A stretch of DNA of 26,717 nucleotides from an uncultured Clostridia bacterium (GTDB taxonomy: Bacteria; Bacillota; Clostridia; UMGS1810): positions 1 through 26,717 of the forward strand of contig CAJLYL010000016.1 in the NCBI GenBank assembly GCA_905210855.1, in the 5' to 3' direction. Positions within the stretch are counted from its first letter, which is position 1. The number at the start of each line of letters is the position of its first letter. The notes under the pieces were generated by a model. The model made no database searches. It worked only from the letters and a program-made list of their open reading frames with translations, and was not told the DNA's origin. Of the stretch, positions 6,559 to 14,639 are shown in pieces. A program made the translations under genes and the position numbers.

Positions 6559-8958
6559 TTATCTCAACGCTATTCCCAGCTTAAACTCAAGGTCTTTGAG
6601 AATCTTTGACGTGAATTTCTCTATCTCTTTATCGGAGAATTCCTTATCCTCGGGCGAGATGACAACATTAAACGCCATGCTCTTCTTGCCCTCGCCTATC
6701 TGCTTGCCGCGGAATATGTCAAACAGCTTTACGCTCGTCACATACTTGCACGATTTTCTTATGCAATCCTCTATCTCACCGCAGGTAACCGCCTCGCCGC
6801 ACACAAAAGCGAAGTCGCGCACAACATCGGCAAATTCCGAAATCGGCTTGTACTTCATGGTGTGCTTAAAGAATGACGAAAGTTTTTCGTAGTCAATCTC
6901 TGCCAGGAACACCGGCTTTATGAGCGAGAGTTCATCGCTTATCTCATGGGAGAGCCTTCCGATATAGCCAATCTCCTCGCCCTCACACAGGATTCTTGCG
7001 CTTATTCCCGGGTGGAGGAAAGGTTTCTCGCATTTTTCATAAGCAAATGTGAGGTTAAACTCATCCGCTATGCCCTCGGGGATGCCCTTGAACCTGAAGA
7101 AATCTTCATCATCGCCGTAAGCGCCGATAACAAGGGTCTTCCTCTCATGCGGCAGGGTCTTTAGCGGCATCTCGTCCGCGATGAACACATTCGCCACCTC
7201 AAAGAATCTTCCCGACGTATTTCCGCTGCGGTAGTTCTTGACTATGGTGTTCACCATAGTCGGCGCAAGCGTAGTGCACATAACTGAATAATTCTCGCTT
7301 ATCGGGTTGTCTATCCTGATATATTTTCTCTCCGGCGCGTCCTCGGGTATATGGAGCATATCCAAATCCTTAGCCGAATAGAAGCTGTAATTGATCGTCT
7401 CAAACGCGCCCTGCATACGGACGGCATTCTTGAGCTTATATTCAAGCATCTGCGCCTCGCTGAGTCCGCCGTTTGTCACTGCGGCAAATTTGAGCAGCTG
7501 CGGCTTGATGTGATCGTAGCCGTATATTCTGATGACCTCTTCCGCCAGGTCGGCATAACCCTCCACATCCTCACGGTAGAGCGGCGCGGATACGGTGATG
7601 CTGTCGCCGTCAACCGTAACGGCAAACTTCAGCCTTCTCAAAATGTCTGCTATCTCTTCAGCAGGCACATCTATGCCGAGCACTTTGTTTATCTTGTCAA
7701 AAGTAGTTGTAACCACGGTCGGTTTGGGTTCGCCGTGCGCCATGATGTCAAAATGAGTTGCGGATACCGTGCCGCAGCCAATCTCCTGCACCAGATGCAG
7801 CGCTCTGCCTATGGCGCAGCCTGTGGTGTACTCATCCACACCCTTGCAGAATTTTGCGCTGGAATCGGACGACTGCCCCAGGCTGCGCGATGTTTTGCGC
7901 ACACTGTCGCGGGCAAATTTTGCCGACTCAAATACCACATCATGCGTTGTCGGTTTAATCTCGCTGTTGAGTCCGCCCATTATTCCGGCAAGTGCAACGG
8001 GTTTCCTTTCGTCGCAGATTACGAGGTTCGTCTCGTTTAATTTAAATTCCTTTTCGTCCAGGGTGATTATCTTCTCGCCCGGCTTTGCACGGCGCACCTC
8101 TATGCGCTTGCCCTCAAGGTCGGCAAGGTCGAAAGCGTGCATCGGCTGACCCAGCTCCATGAGCACAAAGTTAGTAATATCCACAAGCGCGTTTATGGAG
8201 TTAAGCCCCACGAGCGCAAGGCGTTTCCTCATCCACTGCGGCGCTTTGACTGCCGTGGTATTCCTTACGTAATGACCGATGTATCTGGGGCAGATGTCGC
8301 CTGCCTCCACGGTGATGTTTATCTCGTCGTCGTTTGCGGTTTCGTCCTCGGTGTAGGTGATTTCCGGCTCGCGCACTTCTTTTTTTAGAATTGCCGCAAC
8401 CTCGCGCGCCATGCCGACTATCGACTGGCAGTCGGGGCGGTTTGCGGTTATGCTGATGTCAAAAATATAGTCGTCCAAACCGACGATTTTACGGATGTCC
8501 TCGCCTATGGGTGTGCCGTCCGCAAGGATAAGTATGCCGTATACATCGGCACCCTCGTACCAGTCATCCGTGATGCCCAGCTCCTCACCGGAGCAGAGCA
8601 TACCGTTGGATTCAACTCCGCGCAGCTTTCCGCTCTTTATCTTAACTCCATTCGGCAGTGTGGATTTATCCAGCGCAACAGGCACTACCGCCCCCTCAAA
8701 AATGTTTTGCGCGCCGGTGACTATCTGAATGTTTCTGCCGTATTTTTCGCCGCAGTCAAGCTTGCAAATCTGCAAATGGTCGGAGTCCTCGTGCTTTGCT
8801 ATCGAGGTGATTTTTCCCGTAACCACGCGGTCGATGTCCCTGCCGAGGTATATCAGCTCCTCCACCTCAAAGCCGCTCGAAAACAGCATTTCCTGAAGCT
8901 TTTCCGCGCTTACATCTATATCTACATAATCCTTTAACCAACTAAGCGGTACTAACAT
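6559..8958 (-). CDS. pheT: Phenylalanine-tRNA ligase beta subunit
   Basis: PheT is the large subunit of the cytosolic (alpha-beta)2 enzyme that charges tRNA-Phe. It provides tRNA binding and editing. The 799-aa length is typical. The start MLVPLSWLKDYVDID is diagnostic. An EMAP-like tRNA-binding domain follows (about residues 40-155), then the B3/B4 editing domain with GQPMHAFD and LGQSSDSSAKFCKGVDE (about 210-390), the B5 domain (about 405-475), and the C-terminal FDX-ACB anticodon-binding domain (about 705-798). Its start lies 6 bases after the pheS stop, and its RBS (GGAGG near 8968-8972) lies inside the end of pheS, so translation is probably coupled. Control comes from the T-box upstream of pheS. 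Confidence 0.97.
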   Translation of the reverse strand: MLVPLSWLKDYVDIDVSAEKLQEMLFSSGFEVEELIYLGRDIDRVVTGKITSIAKHEDSDHLQICKLDCGEKYGRNIQIVTGAQNIFEGAVVPVALDKSTLPNGVKIKSGKLRGVESNGMLCSGEELGITDDWYEGADVYGILILADGTPIGEDIRKIVGLDDYIFDISITANRPDCQSIVGMAREVAAILKKEVREPEITYTEDETANDDEINITVEAGDICPRYIGHYVRNTTAVKAPQWMRKRLALVGLNSINALVDITNFVLMELGQPMHAFDLADLEGKRIEVRRAKPGEKIITLDEKEFKLNETNLVICDERKPVALAGIMGGLNSEIKPTTHDVVFESAKFARDSVRKTSRSLGQSSDSSAKFCKGVDEYTTGCAIGRALHLVQEIGCGTVSATHFDIMAHGEPKPTVVTTTFDKINKVLGIDVPAEEIADILRRLKFAVTVDGDSITVSAPLYREDVEGYADLAEEVIRIYGYDHIKPQLLKFAAVTNGGLSEAQMLEYKLKNAVRMQGAFETINYSFYSAKDLDMLHIPEDAPERKYIRIDNPISENYSVMCTTLAPTMVNTIVKNYRSGNTSGRFFEVANVFIADEMPLKTLPHERKTLVIGAYGDDEDFFRFKGIPEGIADEFNLTFAYEKCEKPFLHPGISARILCEGEEIGYIGRLSHEISDELSLIKPVFLAEIDYEKLSSFFKHTMKYKPISEFADVVRDFAFVCGEAVTCGEIEDCIRKSCKYVTSVKLFDIFRGKQIGEGKKSMAFNVVISPEDKEFSDKEIEKFTSKILKDLEFKLGIALR

Positions 8959-8964
8959 ATCCTT

Positions 8965-9999
8965 TTACCTCCCCTGCTGTTTGAACTGTCTGAGCGTTCT
9001 TATGTCATTGTCAAACAGTATGTGAATATTGTTGATTCCGTATTTGAGCATGGCGATTCTGTCTATGCCTATGCCGAATGCGAGACCCGAATATTCATCG
9101 GGATCTATGTCGCAGTTTGCAAGCACTCTGTGGTTGACTATGCCGCCGCCGAGAACCTCTATCCAGCCTGTGCCCTTGCACAGCCTGCATCCCGTGCCGC
9201 CGCACTCGCAGCAGGTTACGTCCACCTCAACGCTCGGTTCCGTAAACGGGAAGTATGACGGGCGCAGCCTCGTCTTGGTGTCGGAAGAGAAAATCTCCTT
9301 TGCAAGCAGGTCGAGCATTCCGTAAAGGTCGCACACGGAGATGCTTTTGTCCACAACGAGACCCTCCATCTGATGGAACATGGGTGTATGTGTCGCGTCG
9401 TCGTCCGAGCGGAACACTCTGCCCGGGCTGAGCACCTTAATCGGCGGTTTTTTCGCCTCCATAGTCCTTATCTGCCCCGGGGAAGTCTGGGTGCGCAGCA
9501 ATATGTCGTCCGTGATGTAGAATGTATCCTGCTCTGCCCTTGCCGGATGATCCGCCGGCACATTGAGCGCGGTGAAGTTGTAATAATCCGTCTCTATCTC
9601 GGGGCCCTCAAACACATCGAACCCCATTCCGGCAAAGATGTTTATTATCTCCTGCTTCACAAGAGTTGTGGGATGCAGCGAGCCGACTTCATTCTTGACC
9701 GCCGGCATGGTTACATCCACGGATTCCTTTTGGTTCTTTGCGGCAAGCTCGGCTTTCTTAAGCTGTGCGTCAAGCTCTTCAAATCTTGCCTCCGCCCAGC
9801 TTTTGAATTCGTTTACCATCTTGCCGAACTGCGGACGCTCCTCCTTGGGCACATTTCGCATTTCCTTCATAAGACCGGGGATTTCGCCAATCTTGTTGCT
9901 CAGGTATTTCTCTCTGAGCTTTTTGAAGCCCTCTCTGTCGGGGCGAGCGTCAAGCTCGCCTGCAATCTGGGCTTTGAGATGTTCGATTTTGCTTTTCAT
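8965..9999 (-). CDS. pheS: Phenylalanine-tRNA ligase alpha subunit
   Basis: PheS is the catalytic subunit that activates phenylalanine and transfers it to tRNA-Phe. The protein has 344 aa. An N-terminal coiled coil (about residues 1-90) contacts tRNA. The class II core follows, with the motif 2 region FHQMEGLVVD, the Cys-rich loop CCECGGTGCRLCKGTGW, FPFTEPSVEVD, and motif 3 GLAFGIGIDRIAMLKYGI. ATG 9999 has GGAGG at the usual distance. It is the first gene of pheS-pheT. About 235 bases separate it from the T-box terminator, an unusually long gap filled partly by an inverted-repeat element. Confidence 0.97.
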   Translation of the reverse strand: MKSKIEHLKAQIAGELDARPDREGFKKLREKYLSNKIGEIPGLMKEMRNVPKEERPQFGKMVNEFKSWAEARFEELDAQLKKAELAAKNQKESVDVTMPAVKNEVGSLHPTTLVKQEIINIFAGMGFDVFEGPEIETDYYNFTALNVPADHPARAEQDTFYITDDILLRTQTSPGQIRTMEAKKPPIKVLSPGRVFRSDDDATHTPMFHQMEGLVVDKSISVCDLYGMLDLLAKEIFSSDTKTRLRPSYFPFTEPSVEVDVTCCECGGTGCRLCKGTGWIEVLGGGIVNHRVLANCDIDPDEYSGLAFGIGIDRIAMLKYGINNIHILFDNDIRTLRQFKQQGR

Positions 10000-10094
10000 A
10001 AACTACCTCCGAAAAATATTTTTGGGTGAACTTGTTAAACTTCATTCTTTTGTAACCCTACAATCAGCCGCAATCTGTTGAAAGACGATGAGGT

Positions 10095-10179
10095 GTATAT
10101 TTTATTTTGTGTGAGCGAGTTCTGCGCCGCTGCACAGCTGTTTGGGCGAGCCAAAATAAAATATACGGCTCCGAGCCGT
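10095..10179. repeat. Inverted-repeat element between the pheS T-box and pheS
   Basis: A perfect 15-base inverted repeat, GTATATTTTATTTTG (10095-10109) and its complement (10152-10166), flanks a 42-base G+C-rich loop. A second palindrome, ACGGCTC-C-GAGCCGT (10165-10179), touches the right arm. No credible coding sequence covers it. It lies in the leader mRNA between the T-box terminator and the start codon. The A+T-rich arms around a G+C-rich core look like a small dispersed intergenic element, which cannot be confirmed from one window. Confidence 0.55.
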
Positions 10180-10233
10180 TTCACTGTCCTGCAATTATGC
10201 CGTATTTCGCCGCGTATCGGATGCGGACTGCAC

Positions 10234-10503
10234 AAAAAAAGAGCAATACTCGGCCGAAAGGGACGAGATTGCTCGCGGTACCACCCTATTTCGGAAAAAA
10301 ATAAAAATCTTTTTCCGCACTCTGTCCGCCTTGATGCGGCGGTGACATCTGCTTAGCGCACGGGCTCTTGCGCTCCGCACTTTTCGCAGAAAGCTCCGAT
10401 GCTGAAATTCATCCGCAGCTCCGATAAGACCGCTCACAGCCGACGACGACCTCTCTCTGAAACGGATTTTTGCAGACTACTTACACACCTTCATCACTTA
10501 TCA
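10234..10503 (-). ncRNA. T-box riboswitch, tRNA-Phe specific
   Basis: The leader contains the T-box core AGGGTGGTACCGCG (minus strand, 10287-10274). Upstream is a stem I with an AGTA element and a GAA element, followed by TTC then A at 10406-10404. That fits a UUC (Phe) specifier codon, as expected in front of pheST. Downstream is a terminator with stem GAGCAAT...ATTGCTC (10274-10241) and seven T (10240-10234). Its 5' arm shares the CGAG bases next to the T-box core, giving the usual terminator/antiterminator switch. Uncharged tRNA-Phe should favour read-through into pheS. Confidence 0.92.
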
Positions 10504-10510
10504 TGCATCT

Positions 10511-10539
10511 ATTATATTATTTTTCACTCAATTTGTCAA
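10511..10539 (-). promoter_or_regulatory. Promoter of the pheS-pheT operon
   Basis: Perfect consensus TTGACA, 17 bases, TATAAT on the minus strand. The predicted start is near 10503, just before stem I of the T-box. It begins only 28 bases after the feoB stop codon and no terminator separates them, so feo transcripts may run into the T-box, which could then act as their attenuator. Confidence 0.88.
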
Positions 10540-10566
10540 GATTTTTTTGCTCTGCCTCGCGTTTTT

Positions 10567-12570
10567 TCATGCAAACATCATAGCCGCCGTATGCACAACA
10601 TACGCCGCCACCCACGCAACGGAGCACTGCATCAATATCACAAGCAGAGTCTGCCCCCGTGACCCGAGCTCGCGCCGAATGGTCGCTATCGCCGCAACAC
10701 ACGGCGTATACAGCAGAGTAAATGTGAGGAAAGCACACGCCGTCGGCAGGGTAAAATACTGCGGCAGCGCGGCAGACAGATTTGACATACTTGTGCCGAG
10801 CAGCACTCCCATGGTGCTGACAACCGCCTCCTTTGCGGTGAAGCCGGCAATGAGCGATGTGGCTATGCGCCAATCGTCAAACCCGAGCGGCGCAAACACG
10901 GGCGACACAAGCTTGCCTATGGCAGCAAGGAGACTTTCCGCGCTGTCCGCAACCATATTGAGGCGCGAATCAAAATTCTCCAGCAGCCAGATTACTACCG
11001 TCGCCAAAAAGATTATGGTAAATGCCCTGGACACAAAATCCTTTGCCTTGTCCCACATTAGGCGAAACACGCTGACAGCCGACGGCAGCCGATAATTCGG
11101 CAGCTCCATGACAAACGGAACGGGATTACCGCGAAAAGCCGTCCTGCCCATGATGAGCGCCATGATTACCCCGACCGCCATTCCGCCGAAATACAGCGCC
11201 GACATCACCACCGCGGCGTGCTTGAAAAACGCCGCCGCAAACACAGCGTAGACAGGGATTTTCGCCGAGCAGCTCATAAACGGAGTGAGCAGTATTGTCA
11301 TCCTTCTGTCTCTGTCCGATGAGAGAGTGCGGCTCGCCATGACGGCAGGCACAGTGCAGCCGAAGCCTATCAGCATGGGCACAAAGCTTCTGCCTGACAG
11401 ACCTATACGCCGCAGCGGTTTGTCCATGACAAACGCCACACGCGCCATATAACCCGTATCTTCCAGTATGGAGAGGAAGAAAAACAGCACCACGATAATC
11501 GGCAGAAAGCTGAGCACACTGCCCACCCCGGCAAATATTCCCTCAGTAATCAGGCTATGTACCGCGTCGTTTATGCCGTATGCCGTCAGCGCCCTGTCGG
11601 CAATGCCCGTCACCACATCTATGCCGCGCTGCAGCATATCGCTCAAAAATCCGCCTATCGGCCCGAATGTAAGGTAGAATATCAGCAGCATTATTGCCAC
11701 AAACACAGGCAGGGCAAGATATTTGTTTGTAAGCACACTGTCTATGCACACGCTGCGCCTGTGTTCACGGCTCTCGTGACATTTTATCACGCAGTCGGCG
11801 CACACACGCTCTATGAAAGCATAGCGCATATCCGCAAGCGCGGCGTTTCTGTCCATGCCGTGCTCATGCTCCATCTCCGCCACGGAATGCTCAATCATCT
11901 CAAGTTCGTTTTGGTTTAGCCCCAGGTTTTGAGCAAAGTATGTATCACCCTCAATCAGCTTTGTTGCCGCAAACCGCGGCGACACGCCCATCCTGTCGGC
12001 ATGGTCCTCAATGAGATGCGACACCGCATGGATGCACCTATGCACAGGCCCGCTCCTGCAAAAGTCGTATACGCTCGGCTTTATCCTCCCCGAAGCCACC
12101 CTGACAATGCTGTCTACCACCTCGCCAACGCCCTCGTTTTTCACCGCGCTTATGGGTATCACAGGGATTCCGAGCCGCTCGGACAGCTTTTGCACATCCA
12201 CCGTACCGCCGTTGCTGCGCACCTCGTCCATCATGTTTAGCGCCAGCACCATCGGTATGCGCAGCTCCAGCAGCTGAAGCGTGAGATAAAGATTCCGCTC
12301 TATGTTTGTCGCGTCAACTATGTTTATTATGCCGTCCGGCTTTTCGTTGATGATAAAATCCCTTGTGACGGTCTCCTCGCTTGTGTACGGACGGATTGAG
12401 TATATTCCGGGCAAATCGACCACAGAGCAGTTTTTTGCGTTTTTTATCTCGCCGTATTTTCTCTCCACCGTAACCCCCGGGAAATTGCCTACGTGCTGAT
12501 TAGAGCCCGTGAGGCAGTTGAAGAGTGTGGTTTTGCCGCAGTTTTGGTTGCCTGCAAGTGCGAATATCAT
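10567..12570 (-). CDS. feoB: Ferrous iron transporter FeoB
   Basis: FeoB imports Fe2+ across the cytoplasmic membrane. The 667-aa protein has an N-terminal G domain with the P-loop GNQNCGKTT (residues 7-15), FPGVTVERK as switch I, DLPG as G3 and NMMD as G4. A helical linker (about 165-270) follows, then a polytopic membrane region (about 285-665) with two Gate-type repeats around FVPMLIGFGCTVPAVMASR and GFTAKEAVVSTMGVL. It ends soon after the last helix and lacks a long C-terminal tail; no feoC is visible. The start overlaps the feoA stop by 4 bases (ATGA), so the two are translationally coupled. Expression fits anaerobic growth, where Fe2+ is the available form. Confidence 0.96.
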   Translation of the reverse strand: MIFALAGNQNCGKTTLFNCLTGSNQHVGNFPGVTVERKYGEIKNAKNCSVVDLPGIYSIRPYTSEETVTRDFIINEKPDGIINIVDATNIERNLYLTLQLLELRIPMVLALNMMDEVRSNGGTVDVQKLSERLGIPVIPISAVKNEGVGEVVDSIVRVASGRIKPSVYDFCRSGPVHRCIHAVSHLIEDHADRMGVSPRFAATKLIEGDTYFAQNLGLNQNELEMIEHSVAEMEHEHGMDRNAALADMRYAFIERVCADCVIKCHESREHRRSVCIDSVLTNKYLALPVFVAIMLLIFYLTFGPIGGFLSDMLQRGIDVVTGIADRALTAYGINDAVHSLITEGIFAGVGSVLSFLPIIVVLFFFLSILEDTGYMARVAFVMDKPLRRIGLSGRSFVPMLIGFGCTVPAVMASRTLSSDRDRRMTILLTPFMSCSAKIPVYAVFAAAFFKHAAVVMSALYFGGMAVGVIMALIMGRTAFRGNPVPFVMELPNYRLPSAVSVFRLMWDKAKDFVSRAFTIIFLATVVIWLLENFDSRLNMVADSAESLLAAIGKLVSPVFAPLGFDDWRIATSLIAGFTAKEAVVSTMGVLLGTSMSNLSAALPQYFTLPTACAFLTFTLLYTPCVAAIATIRRELGSRGQTLLVILMQCSVAWVAAYVVHTAAMMFA

Positions 12571-12800
12571 ATGTCTTCCTCCGATTTGATTTCTATTTTT
12601 TGCGCGTCCTCGATTCTTATGCTGAGTTCGTAGCCGCGCACGCTGAGCTCCAGAGGATCGCCCATAGGAGCAACCTTGATTATTTTTACACGCGTCTTTG
12701 GTATCAGCCCCATGTCGAGCAGACGGCAGCGCAGCGCGCCCTCGCCGCCGACCGCGGTTATTACGGCTGTTTTGCCTATGGGCAGCTTGTCAAGCGTCAT
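12567..12800 (-). CDS. feoA: Ferrous iron transport protein A
   Basis: FeoA is a small cytosolic SH3-like protein that partners with FeoB. The 77-aa product shows the family pattern: LDKLPIGKTAVI, then LRCRLLDMGLIPKTRVKI, then PLELSVRGYELSIR. ATG 12800 has a GGGGGG-type ribosome binding site. It is the first gene of feoA-feoB. The 274-base gap upstream holds a terminator and repeat for the neighbouring operon, a possible promoter, and two dyads that could be metal-dependent operators. Confidence 0.94.
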   Translation of the reverse strand: MTLDKLPIGKTAVITAVGGEGALRCRLLDMGLIPKTRVKIIKVAPMGDPLELSVRGYELSIRIEDAQKIEIKSEEDI

Positions 12801-12833
12801 AATTTTTCCCCCCGAATTTTGTTGTAAAAAGTC

Positions 12834-12861
12834 AAATAAGTTTGATACACCAAACCTAATT
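12834..12861. promoter_or_regulatory. DtxR-like dyad in the feoAB leader
   Basis: An imperfect palindrome is centred on ATACAC (12845-12850). Arms pair at 9 of 11 positions, with cores GTTTG and CAAAC. Read on the minus strand, one half is TTAGGTTTG, close to the TTAGGTTAG half-sites described for DtxR/IdeR iron repressors. It lies between the likely feoA promoter and the feoA start, so a bound repressor would block elongation or initiation. The binding protein is inferred. Confidence 0.5.
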
Positions 12862-12878
12862 AAAGTGCATTTTTATCT

Positions 12879-12915
12879 ATGATATAAGCGTATCATTTAA
12901 GAGAGAGTTTGTCAA
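12879..12915 (-). promoter_or_regulatory. Candidate feoAB promoter with dyad
   Basis: TTGACA (12910-12915) is a perfect -35 on the minus strand, but the hexamer 17 bases later, TACGCT, is a poor -10. A perfect dyad ATGATA-N6-TATCAT (12879-12896) covers that -10. The combination suggests an activator-dependent or repressed start; the exact -10 is uncertain. Confidence 0.4.
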
Positions 12916-12944
12916 GATAAACTTTTGAAAGTTCGCAAAAAGAC

Positions 12945-12980
12945 GGAGTGCGGCAAAAAGGTTTTATTTTGCTGCACTCC
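12945..12980 (-). terminator. Terminator-like hairpin after the SIS-domain gene (GTGCGGCAAAA type)
   Basis: Fourteen-base arms starting GGAGTGC and containing GCGGCAAAA pair with one G-T wobble around an 8-base loop. On the minus strand it is followed by GTCTTTTT. It ends the talC-ROK-SIS operon. The core closely matches the stem-loop at 6516-6545, including the TTTA in the loop. Confidence 0.65.
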
Positions 12981-13027
12981 TTGAATTTTTATTATTTCTG
13001 TCATGGGTCAATTTGTGCGTGATTTTC

Positions 13028-13049
13028 GGGTCGATGTGGGCATCGACCC
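13028..13049. repeat. Short palindromic intergenic repeat
   Basis: GGGTCGATG and CATCGACCC pair perfectly over 9 bases around TGGG. The flanks (AATTTGTGCGTGATTTTC on one side, CCTACCGCACGGGCGCAAATT on the other) are also partly complementary: AATTTG/CAAATT. From memory this resembles dispersed G+C-rich intergenic repeats of Clostridia. There is no T run, so it is not a simple terminator. It lies just beyond the stop of the SIS-domain gene. Confidence 0.45.
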
Positions 13050-13074
13050 CTACCGCACGGGCGCAAATTACCGT

Positions 13075-13665
13075 CTAACCAAACATAGCCCTTTCCGTCT
13101 CGGCACAAAGGTAGTGATAAACCGGCAGATGCAGCTCCTGCACCTTATATGTCTCCGTCTCCGGCACGCGTATCGCAACGCTCGCCATGGCGGACAGCAT
13201 GCTTTCCTTTGTTCCCGTGAGCGCAAGCGTACGCGCCCCCACACAGTTTGCCACCTCTGCCGCATTCACAATGTTGCGCGAATTTCCCGACGTGGAAAGT
13301 CCTATCACCAAATCTCCCCCGTGCGCATAGCCGTAGACCAGCTGAGCATACATCATGTCCGGCTCAACATCATTTATGAATGCCGATAGAATTGCGCACT
13401 GGCTCGGCAGCGATATCGCCGGCAGAGCACCCTGGAGATTTTTGCGCAAGTTCTCGGGAATTCTGCCGTCGCTGACCTGCCTGCGGCTCAAAAAGCCTTT
13501 CATCAGCTCGCCGACTATGTGCTCGCTGTCTGCGGCGCTTCCGCCGTTTCCGCACACAAGCACCTTGCCGCCGCTTCGGTATGTATCAATCATAAGCTCG
13601 CGCGCCGCCTCAATGCTCTCTCTGCACTGCGCAAGAGACGGATATCTCTCAATCAATTGTTCCAT
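13075..13665 (-). CDS. GmhA-like SIS-domain phosphosugar isomerase
   Basis: This is a 196-aa SIS-domain protein of the phosphoheptose isomerase/DiaA type. Sugar-phosphate binding loops are CGNGGSAADSEH (38-49) and GLSTSGNSRN (122-131). Glu53 in VGEL and His179 in the ELHLPVYHYLCAETE segment correspond to the acid/base pair of GmhA. The substrate is not certain: sedoheptulose 7-phosphate is the GmhA substrate, but many Gram-positive relatives sit in sugar operons with other ketose phosphates. ATG 13665 has AGAGGAG upstream. A longer in-frame start at 13707 would extend 35 bases into the ROK gene. It is the last gene of the talC-ROK-SIS operon, and its RBS lies in the end of the ROK gene. Confidence 0.82.
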   Translation of the reverse strand: MEQLIERYPSLAQCRESIEAARELMIDTYRSGGKVLVCGNGGSAADSEHIVGELMKGFLSRRQVSDGRIPENLRKNLQGALPAISLPSQCAILSAFINDVEPDMMYAQLVYGYAHGGDLVIGLSTSGNSRNIVNAAEVANCVGARTLALTGTKESMLSAMASVAIRVPETETYKVQELHLPVYHYLCAETERAMFG

Positions 13666-13672
13666 ATTGACC

Positions 13673-14617
13673 TTATCTCCTCTCAAAAGTGTTTGCCGCA
13701 ACCGCAAGCGCCGCCCAATCGCCTATGTCATCGCCGAGTGCCGCCGGCACAACGCTGCACACGCTGCGTGCATACGGCAGAGTTTCGCGGTCGATTACCG
13801 CCTGCATTCTATCGCGCAGCAGTTCACCGCTGCGCTCAAATATGCTGCCGATAACAATTCTTTCCGGATTAAGCACATCTATCATTATCGACAACCCTGC
13901 GCCGAGCTTTTCGGCACAGATGTCATACACACGGATTGCGTCCGCGTCGCCGCGCTTTGCGCAGTCGGCAATTTTTTTTGCCGTTATCCGCTCAAGCTCG
14001 CCGTAATCGGCACAAAAAGCCGTCGCCTTGCCGCATTGCAGTTTTTCTCGGGCAATCATTTTGCCTATTTCCGCAATGCCGCCACCCGAGCAAAATCCCT
14101 CAAACGACCCTGCTTTGCCGTAACCGACGGGGCCGAAATCCGCCATGCGAATATGCCCCACCTCGCCTGCCATATTGCTTGTGCCGCGATACAGCCTGCC
14201 GCCGAGTATCATGCCTGCGCCCATGCCGGTGCCGAATGTGAGAAAAATCATATTCTCCGTGCCCCTCCCTGCACCGAATTTCCACTCGGCGAGGGCGCAG
14301 GCGTTGGCGTCATTCTCAATGCCGGCCGGTACGGAAAATTTGTCCTCAAGAATTCTCACAATCTCTATGTTGTCCCACCCGGGCAGATTCGGCGGCGACA
14401 TAATCACGCCGCGCTTTGAATCGAGCGGGCCGCCGCAGCTTATTCCTATGGCGTCCGCCGCCCCCAGATTTTCAACGGCATTTACAATTCTGCCGAGAGT
14501 CTCGTCCACACTGCCCGTGTCAAATTTGATTTTTTCGGCAATTTCGGTTTCATTGCCGACTGCTACCGCACATTTTGTGCCGCCAATATCTATTCCGCAA
14601 AATTTCTTTTTTTTCAT
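13673..14617 (-). CDS. ROK-family sugar kinase
   Basis: ROK proteins are ATP-dependent hexose or amino-sugar kinases, or repressors with an added DNA-binding head. This 314-aa protein has no such head, so a kinase is likely. The phosphate loop GIDIGGTK is at 8-15, the catalytic Asp103 is in ENDAN, GTGMGAG is at 129-135 and GEVGH at 151-155. The zinc motif that normally follows (CxCGxxGCxE) is replaced by GPVGYGKAGSFEGFCSG, leaving only one cysteine, so this subgroup probably lacks the structural zinc. I chose ATG 14617 (weak purine-rich site GAGAGAAAGAG) over an in-frame start at 14656 that overlaps the aldolase gene. The sugar substrate is unknown. Confidence 0.85.
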   Translation of the reverse strand: MKKKKFCGIDIGGTKCAVAVGNETEIAEKIKFDTGSVDETLGRIVNAVENLGAADAIGISCGGPLDSKRGVIMSPPNLPGWDNIEIVRILEDKFSVPAGIENDANACALAEWKFGAGRGTENMIFLTFGTGMGAGMILGGRLYRGTSNMAGEVGHIRMADFGPVGYGKAGSFEGFCSGGGIAEIGKMIAREKLQCGKATAFCADYGELERITAKKIADCAKRGDADAIRVYDICAEKLGAGLSIMIDVLNPERIVIGSIFERSGELLRDRMQAVIDRETLPYARSVCSVVPAALGDDIGDWAALAVAANTFERR

Positions 14618-14639
14618 TCTTTCACTCTTTCTCTCTTTA

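Noticed and set aside
10035..10235. Possible 66-codon leader gene between the T-box and pheS
   Set aside because: No RBS, and it spans the inverted-repeat element; the translation does not look like a protein.
13355..14419. Plus-strand 354-codon open frame opposite the ROK and SIS genes
   Set aside because: A shadow of two well-supported minus-strand genes with high third-position G+C; no RBS and composition unlike a real protein.
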